9,816 nt of DNA from CAZUFB01 sp964619775 (GTDB taxonomy: Bacteria; Actinomycetota; Coriobacteriia; Coriobacteriales; UMGS124), in the NCBI GenBank assembly GCA_964619775.1, contig CAZUFB010000072.1, positions 1 to 9,816 of the forward strand. Reading direction: 5' to 3'. The notes under the pieces are model-generated. The model ran no database searches and had not been told where the DNA came from. It saw only the letters and a list, made by a program, of their open reading frames with translations. Below, piece after piece: positions 6,998-9,816 of the stretch. Position numbers and translations under genes: made by a program. Numbering within the stretch: the stretch's first letter is position 1; each line of letters starts with the position of its first letter.

Positions 6998-8011
6998 ATG
7001 GCCATGGACTTCGTCTCGTTCTTGAACGAGCACTATCAGCAGATCGACAGCCTCGTCGCATCGTATCACCAGAATCGCGGCGCGCATCCCGACATGGATC
7101 GTTACCTGTATGGCCCTCTGGCCCGCTACTCGGCCAACGGGGGCAAGCGCCACCGTCCCGTCGTGTGCAGCCTGGGATGCATGGCCGTGGGCGGAGACCC
7201 GCACCGGGCGGCAAGCGCGGGGGTGGCCGTGGAGCACTTTCATACGGCGGCCCTCATCCACGACGACATCGCCGACGAAGGCGAGCTGCGCCGCGGCGAG
7301 CCGTGCCTTCACCTGACGCAGGGCATCGGCCTTGCCATTAACGACGGCGACCTGGCGCTCTCGCAGGTCACCGGCAGCGTGCTGGGCGACCCTGGGCTCG
7401 ACGACGCCACCAAGGTGCGCGTGCTGGGCGAGCTCGTCACCATGACCACGCATACCATCGAGGGCCAGGCGCTCGACATCGGCTGGGCGCGCGACGACCG
7501 CTGGGACATCGCTGTCGACGACTACATAGAGATGGCGACCCACAAGACGGCCTACTACTCGGTGGCCGTACCGCTCGCCTGCGGCGCCATCATCGGCGGC
7601 GGCACCGACGAGCAGGTCGAGGCCCTGCGCGCGTTCGGCATCTCCACCGGCCTGGCGTTCCAGCTGCAGGACGACCTGCTCAACCTCGTGGGCGAGAAGG
7701 AGTCGACGCAGAAGGACTTCCGCAGCGACATCACCGAGGGCAAGCGCACGCTGCTGGTGGTGCACGCTCTTGGCGACCCGGAAGTCGCCGACGAGCTCAA
7801 GGCCATCCTCGGCGAACACACCTCCGACACCGTCCGCCTGGCCCGCGCCGTGGAACTCATCGAGCAGGCCGGCTCGGTGGACTACGTGCGCTCCTACTCG
7901 CTCGACCTGGTGCGCGCGGCCAAGGAGGCGCTCGAACCCGTCTCGCTCGAAGAAGAACCCAAGCAGCTGCTCTTCTCGATGGCCGACTTCTTCGTCCACC
8001 GTCTGGTGTAG
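6998..8011 (+). CDS. Trans-isoprenyl diphosphate synthase (polyprenyl synthetase family)
   Basis: These all-alpha enzymes condense isopentenyl diphosphate onto an allylic diphosphate, making C15, C20 or longer chains (IspA/IdsA/HepT type). The 337-residue protein has GGKRHRP (48-54), the first Asp-rich motif HDDIADEGELRRG (88-100, DDxxD at 89-93), GQALDI (157-162), KT at 183-184, and the second motif FQLQDDLLN (221-229) followed by KDFRSDITEGKRT. The second motif ends in Asn (DDxxN) instead of the common DDxxD. The two residues 4 and 5 before the first motif are Ala (AALIHDD), which by the known chain-length rule argues against a strict C15 enzyme. The start is uncertain: ATG at 6998 or 7004, both with only weak GCGAG upstream, or TTG at 6977. 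It ends in tandem TAGTAG, 18 bases before the next start, so they form an operon. Confidence 0.92.
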   Translation: MAMDFVSFLNEHYQQIDSLVASYHQNRGAHPDMDRYLYGPLARYSANGGKRHRPVVCSLGCMAVGGDPHRAASAGVAVEHFHTAALIHDDIADEGELRRGEPCLHLTQGIGLAINDGDLALSQVTGSVLGDPGLDDATKVRVLGELVTMTTHTIEGQALDIGWARDDRWDIAVDDYIEMATHKTAYYSVAVPLACGAIIGGGTDEQVEALRAFGISTGLAFQLQDDLLNLVGEKESTQKDFRSDITEGKRTLLVVHALGDPEVADELKAILGEHTSDTVRLARAVELIEQAGSVDYVRSYSLDLVRAAKEALEPVSLEEEPKQLLFSMADFFVHRLV

Positions 8012-8029
8012 TAGCAGGAAGGGGTGCGC

Positions 8030-8968
8030 ATGAGACCGATTACGCAAGGTCAGTCAGGCCCTGCGGTCGAAGACGTCCAGCAGAGGCTCCTCAAGCTCGA
8101 CTACGCCATCGACCAGGCCGAGCTCGACGCCAGCCTGTTCGGTCCCTCGACCTGCCGTGCGGTGCGGTCGTTCCGCTGCCAGCAGGGTCTGCCCGCCGGC
8201 GACGCGGTGGACGACGCGACGTGGATCGAGCTGGTCGACGAGACCTACGAGCTGGGCGACCGCACCCTTTACCTGCGCCTCCCCTACTTCCGCGGGGCCG
8301 ACGTAAGCCATCTGCAGATGACCCTCAACGTGCTGGGCTTCTCGTGCGGGGAGGTCGACGGGCTCTACGGCCCCCACACCGAGGCCGCTGTGCGCGAGTT
8401 TCAGTCCAACGTGGGCATCCTAGCCGACGGCATCGCCTTTCAGGACACCTTCGACGCCATCGAACGCCTGCACCACGTATGGAAGGGCAAGACCGCCAGT
8501 CCCGAGTTCAGCGTGCCCCATATGGGCCTGGCACGCGCCGTCGACGTGCTTGAAGGCCGTCGCATCCTCGTGGGGGCGACCGACCCCATCGCACGCAACG
8601 TGGCCAACCGCATGTGGAACGTCGCATGCGCAACCACCAGCGAAGCGCAGGTCATTCTCGTCGACGCCATCGAGGACGAGGACCCCGCCTACCTTGCGGA
8701 CGCAGACCTCGTCCTGGTGGTGGCGACCGCCCCGCTCGGGGCCGACGAGCAGCTTCCCCTCGGAACGGTCAACATCGTCGTGGGGGAGGAGACCGGCGTG
8801 CTCACCCGCCGGCTCACCGCCACCGTCGCAGCCTGCGGCGAGCGCCCGCGCCGCGTGCGCACCGAACTCGCCTCGCTCAACCGCTACGACGGGTCGGTGA
8901 CAGGGCGCCTCGTGCAGACGACAGCCATCGCCCTGCTCGACGCCGTGTGCGCCGCACTGGCCGACTAG
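8030..8968 (+). CDS. Protein with two peptidoglycan-binding domains and a degenerate amidase-like C-terminus
   Basis: Two PG_binding_1-type repeats are visible. The first spans residues 5-70 (GPAVEDVQQRLLKLDY ... LFGPSTCRAVRSFR) and the second 82-147 (DVSHLQMTLNVLGF ... DGLYGPHTEAAVREFQ). Residues 160-312 form an alpha/beta domain (RRILVGATD, DADLVLVVATAP, GTVNIVVGEETG). This resembles the order of an Amidase_3 domain but lacks its Zn-binding His and Glu motifs, so a CwlM-like pseudoenzyme is a fair inference. There is no signal peptide or membrane segment, so it should be cytoplasmic. ATG at 8030 is chosen because AGGAAGGGG lies 5 bases upstream; a GTG at 8024 overlaps that site. It is translated just after the prenyl synthase. 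The stop TAG is part of a repeat copy. Confidence 0.85.
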   Translation: MRPITQGQSGPAVEDVQQRLLKLDYAIDQAELDASLFGPSTCRAVRSFRCQQGLPAGDAVDDATWIELVDETYELGDRTLYLRLPYFRGADVSHLQMTLNVLGFSCGEVDGLYGPHTEAAVREFQSNVGILADGIAFQDTFDAIERLHHVWKGKTASPEFSVPHMGLARAVDVLEGRRILVGATDPIARNVANRMWNVACATTSEAQVILVDAIEDEDPAYLADADLVLVVATAPLGADEQLPLGTVNIVVGEETGVLTRRLTATVAACGERPRRVRTELASLNRYDGSVTGRLVQTTAIALLDAVCAALAD

Positions 8969-8987
8969 GGCAGCCCGCAAAAATGCC
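8966..8987 (+). repeat. TAG-embedded repeat at the peptidoglycan-binding gene stop
   Basis: TAG (8966-8968) is the stop codon and continues GGCAGCCCGCAAAAATGCC. The left half is typical; the right half reads AAATGCC instead of AATTGCC. It is the left partner of an inverted pair with 9011-9032. Confidence 0.75.
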
Positions 8988-9010
8988 GCGGTGCCGCTCC
9001 GCTTGGATTC

Positions 9011-9032
9011 GGCAATTCCGTAGACTGCCCTA
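9011..9032 (-). repeat. Inverted dyad repeat copy between convergent genes
   Basis: On the minus strand this reads TAG, then GGCAGTCTACGGAATTGCC, a near-consensus copy including the leading TAG, although no gene ends here; the minus-strand gene stops at 9108. With the copy at 8966-8987 it forms a 67-bp unit whose outer 8 bases (TAGGGCAG / CTGCCCTA) are perfect inverted repeats. Confidence 0.8.
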
Positions 9033-9107
9033 AACCTCGAAAACGAACGCCCGTATGCGGCGCCGCGCCGTTGTCAGCGGCACATCGGCATCGTCCGGCG
9101 TGCGCCG

Positions 9108-9509
9108 CTACCGGTTGGTGTACACCTCGAGCACGTAGATAAGCCATGTGCCCGCCAGCGCGCCGAGCACCGCGCCGGAGAGGCATGACAAAAAGAACGT
9201 CGAAACGTCGGGGTTGCCGAGCGCGCTAACGTAGATTGCAAAGAATGCGGCACCCACCACCACGGCGACCGCCGTTGCGATGACGGCGACCTTGGCGGGA
9301 CGCACCAGCCGGTTGGCGAACGAAAGCACCGTACAGACCGCCAGGCACCAAAACATGCAGAAGCGCGCGAACGAGTTGGTGCACAGGAACATCAGTGCCG
9401 ACGTATACAGCGGGCTCGTGATAATCAGCGCCGCCAACAGCACGCCCGCCACCGGAAAGATGACGTGCGCACGGCCGCGCACCGTATACCAGAGATCCCT
9501 GCGCTTCAA
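9108..9509 (-). CDS. Unrecognised small four-helix membrane protein
   Basis: 133 residues with four hydrophobic segments: about 15-40 (VIFPVAGVLLAALIITS), 48-68 (ARFCMFWCLAVCTVLSFANR), 72-97 (KVAVIATAVAVVVGAAFFAI) and 103-130 (STFFLSCLSGAVLGALAG). The N-terminus is short and basic (KRRDLWYTVRGR), which favours a cytoplasmic N-terminus. The start is TTG at 9507-9509, with GGGGGA about 6 bases upstream; no in-frame ATG, GTG or further start precedes it before a stop at 9585-9587. I recognise no family. It is a lone gene, convergent with the peptidoglycan-binding gene and divergent from tRNA-Gln. Confidence 0.7.
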   Translation of the reverse strand: MKRRDLWYTVRGRAHVIFPVAGVLLAALIITSPLYTSALMFLCTNSFARFCMFWCLAVCTVLSFANRLVRPAKVAVIATAVAVVVGAAFFAIYVSALGNPDVSTFFLSCLSGAVLGALAGTWLIYVLEVYTNR

Positions 9510-9587
9510 TGAGCGTCCCCCGCAGCCTCTCCCGCCCTGTCGCGTCGCACCGTGCTTCCAGGGCGATCGGAACCGTACATAATCCTA

Positions 9588-9601
9588 TATTGCATGCAAT
9601 A
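9588..9601. promoter_or_regulatory. 14-bp perfect palindrome in an AT-rich promoter region
   Basis: TATTGCATGCAATA is a perfect palindrome in an AT-rich stretch (about 9578-9606) of an otherwise GC-rich window. It lies between the leftward membrane-protein gene (start 9509) and the tRNA-Gln promoter (9614). A regulator site or part of the membrane-protein promoter is plausible. Confidence 0.4.
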
Positions 9602-9613
9602 ATATCGACCCAC

Positions 9614-9641
9614 TTGACGAAAGCGCGCCGCCTGGTAAACT
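9614..9641 (+). promoter_or_regulatory. Promoter of tRNA-Gln
   Basis: TTGACG (-35, 9614-9619, 5 of 6), a 16-base spacer ending in TGG (extended -10) and TAAACT (-10, 9636-9641). It is the best promoter match in the window. The start would be near 9648, giving about 84 bases of 5' leader before the tRNA. Confidence 0.65.
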
Positions 9642-9731
9642 TTTCGGACGCAAGGTGTTCCATCGTCGCCCTGCGGTACCTCGCCCGGTGAACGGCAAGG
9701 CGAACGGTAGGCACCGCGCTCCATAGGGCAT

Positions 9732-9806
9732 TGGGATATCGTCCAATGGTTAGGACCCGGGTTTTTGGTTCCCGTTATGGGGGTTCGAATCCCTCTATCC
9801 CAGCCA
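9732..9806 (+). tRNA. tRNA-Gln (anticodon UUG)
   Basis: A 75-base tRNA with encoded CCA (9804-9806). The acceptor is TGGGATA (9732-9738) with TATCCCA (9796-9802), and the U1-A72 pair is typical of tRNA-Gln. The anticodon loop TTTTGGT gives UUG. The T-loop segment is GGTTCGAATCC. Further tRNAs may follow beyond the right edge. Confidence 0.95.
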
Positions 9807-9816
9807 CAAAAAACAT

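Noticed and set aside
6980..8047. 355-codon minus-strand open frame antisense to the prenyl synthase
   Set aside because: Mirror of a gene with intact catalytic motifs; typical GC-driven antisense frame.
8965..9186. 73-codon minus-strand open frame covering the inverted repeat unit
   Set aside because: It runs through both repeat copies and overlaps the 3' end of the membrane-protein gene; no start site support and no motif.
9226..9714. 162-codon minus-strand open frame overlapping the membrane-protein gene
   Set aside because: The competing frame at 9108-9509 gives four clean hydrophobic helices. This one is Arg/Gly-rich after the overlap begins and crosses the AT-rich promoter region.

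Overview
This window is a GC-rich bacterial chromosome segment with a conserved core-gene layout and no mobile element, CRISPR array or rRNA. The gene content suggests a high-GC Gram-positive. A long-tailed FtsB/DivIC-type protein is followed by a short Ppx/GppA protein, and a two-domain peptidoglycan-binding protein has a CwlM-like arrangement. Together with the intergenic style, this makes a member of the Coriobacteriia (Olsenella/Atopobium/Collinsella type) my best guess. That assignment is an inference, not a database result.

Layout: (1) 1-61 is the 3' end of an unidentified plus-strand gene. (2) 135-3281 is a minus-strand cluster transcribed glmU > prs > pth (UDP-GlcNAc synthesis, PRPP synthesis, peptidyl-tRNA recycling), the order also known from Firmicutes. 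(3) 3282-3862 is a long divergent intergenic region with candidate promoters, a strong hairpin and one repeat copy. (4) 3863-6626 carries a 514-residue septum-formation-initiator protein and a Ppx/GppA phosphatase on the plus strand. (5) 6627-6997 carries tRNA-Leu(UAA) and a pair of 21-bp-spaced direct repeats. (6) 6998-8968 carries a trans-prenyl diphosphate synthase and a peptidoglycan-binding, CwlM-like protein. (7) 9108-9509 is an unrecognised four-helix membrane protein on the minus strand, convergent with the previous gene. (8) tRNA-Gln(UUG) lies at the right edge with a good promoter.

Much of the content serves the cell envelope: GlmU makes the UDP-GlcNAc precursor, the prenyl synthase makes isoprenoid chains of the kind used for lipid carriers or quinones, the FtsB/DivIC protein belongs to the divisome, and the last plus-strand gene has peptidoglycan-binding domains.

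The most striking non-coding signal is a short family of near-palindromic repeats (consensus GGCAGTCCGCGGAATTGCC). In five of eight copies it begins exactly at a TAG stop codon, so the stop codon is part of the repeat. Copies follow the partial left gene, pth, the divIC-like gene, ppx and the peptidoglycan-binding gene. In both convergent gene pairs the copies occur as inverted partners with TAGGGC...GCCCTA outer ends. I do not recognise this element. It could be a 3'-end processing or termination module, a REP/MITE-like repeat, or a protein-binding site.
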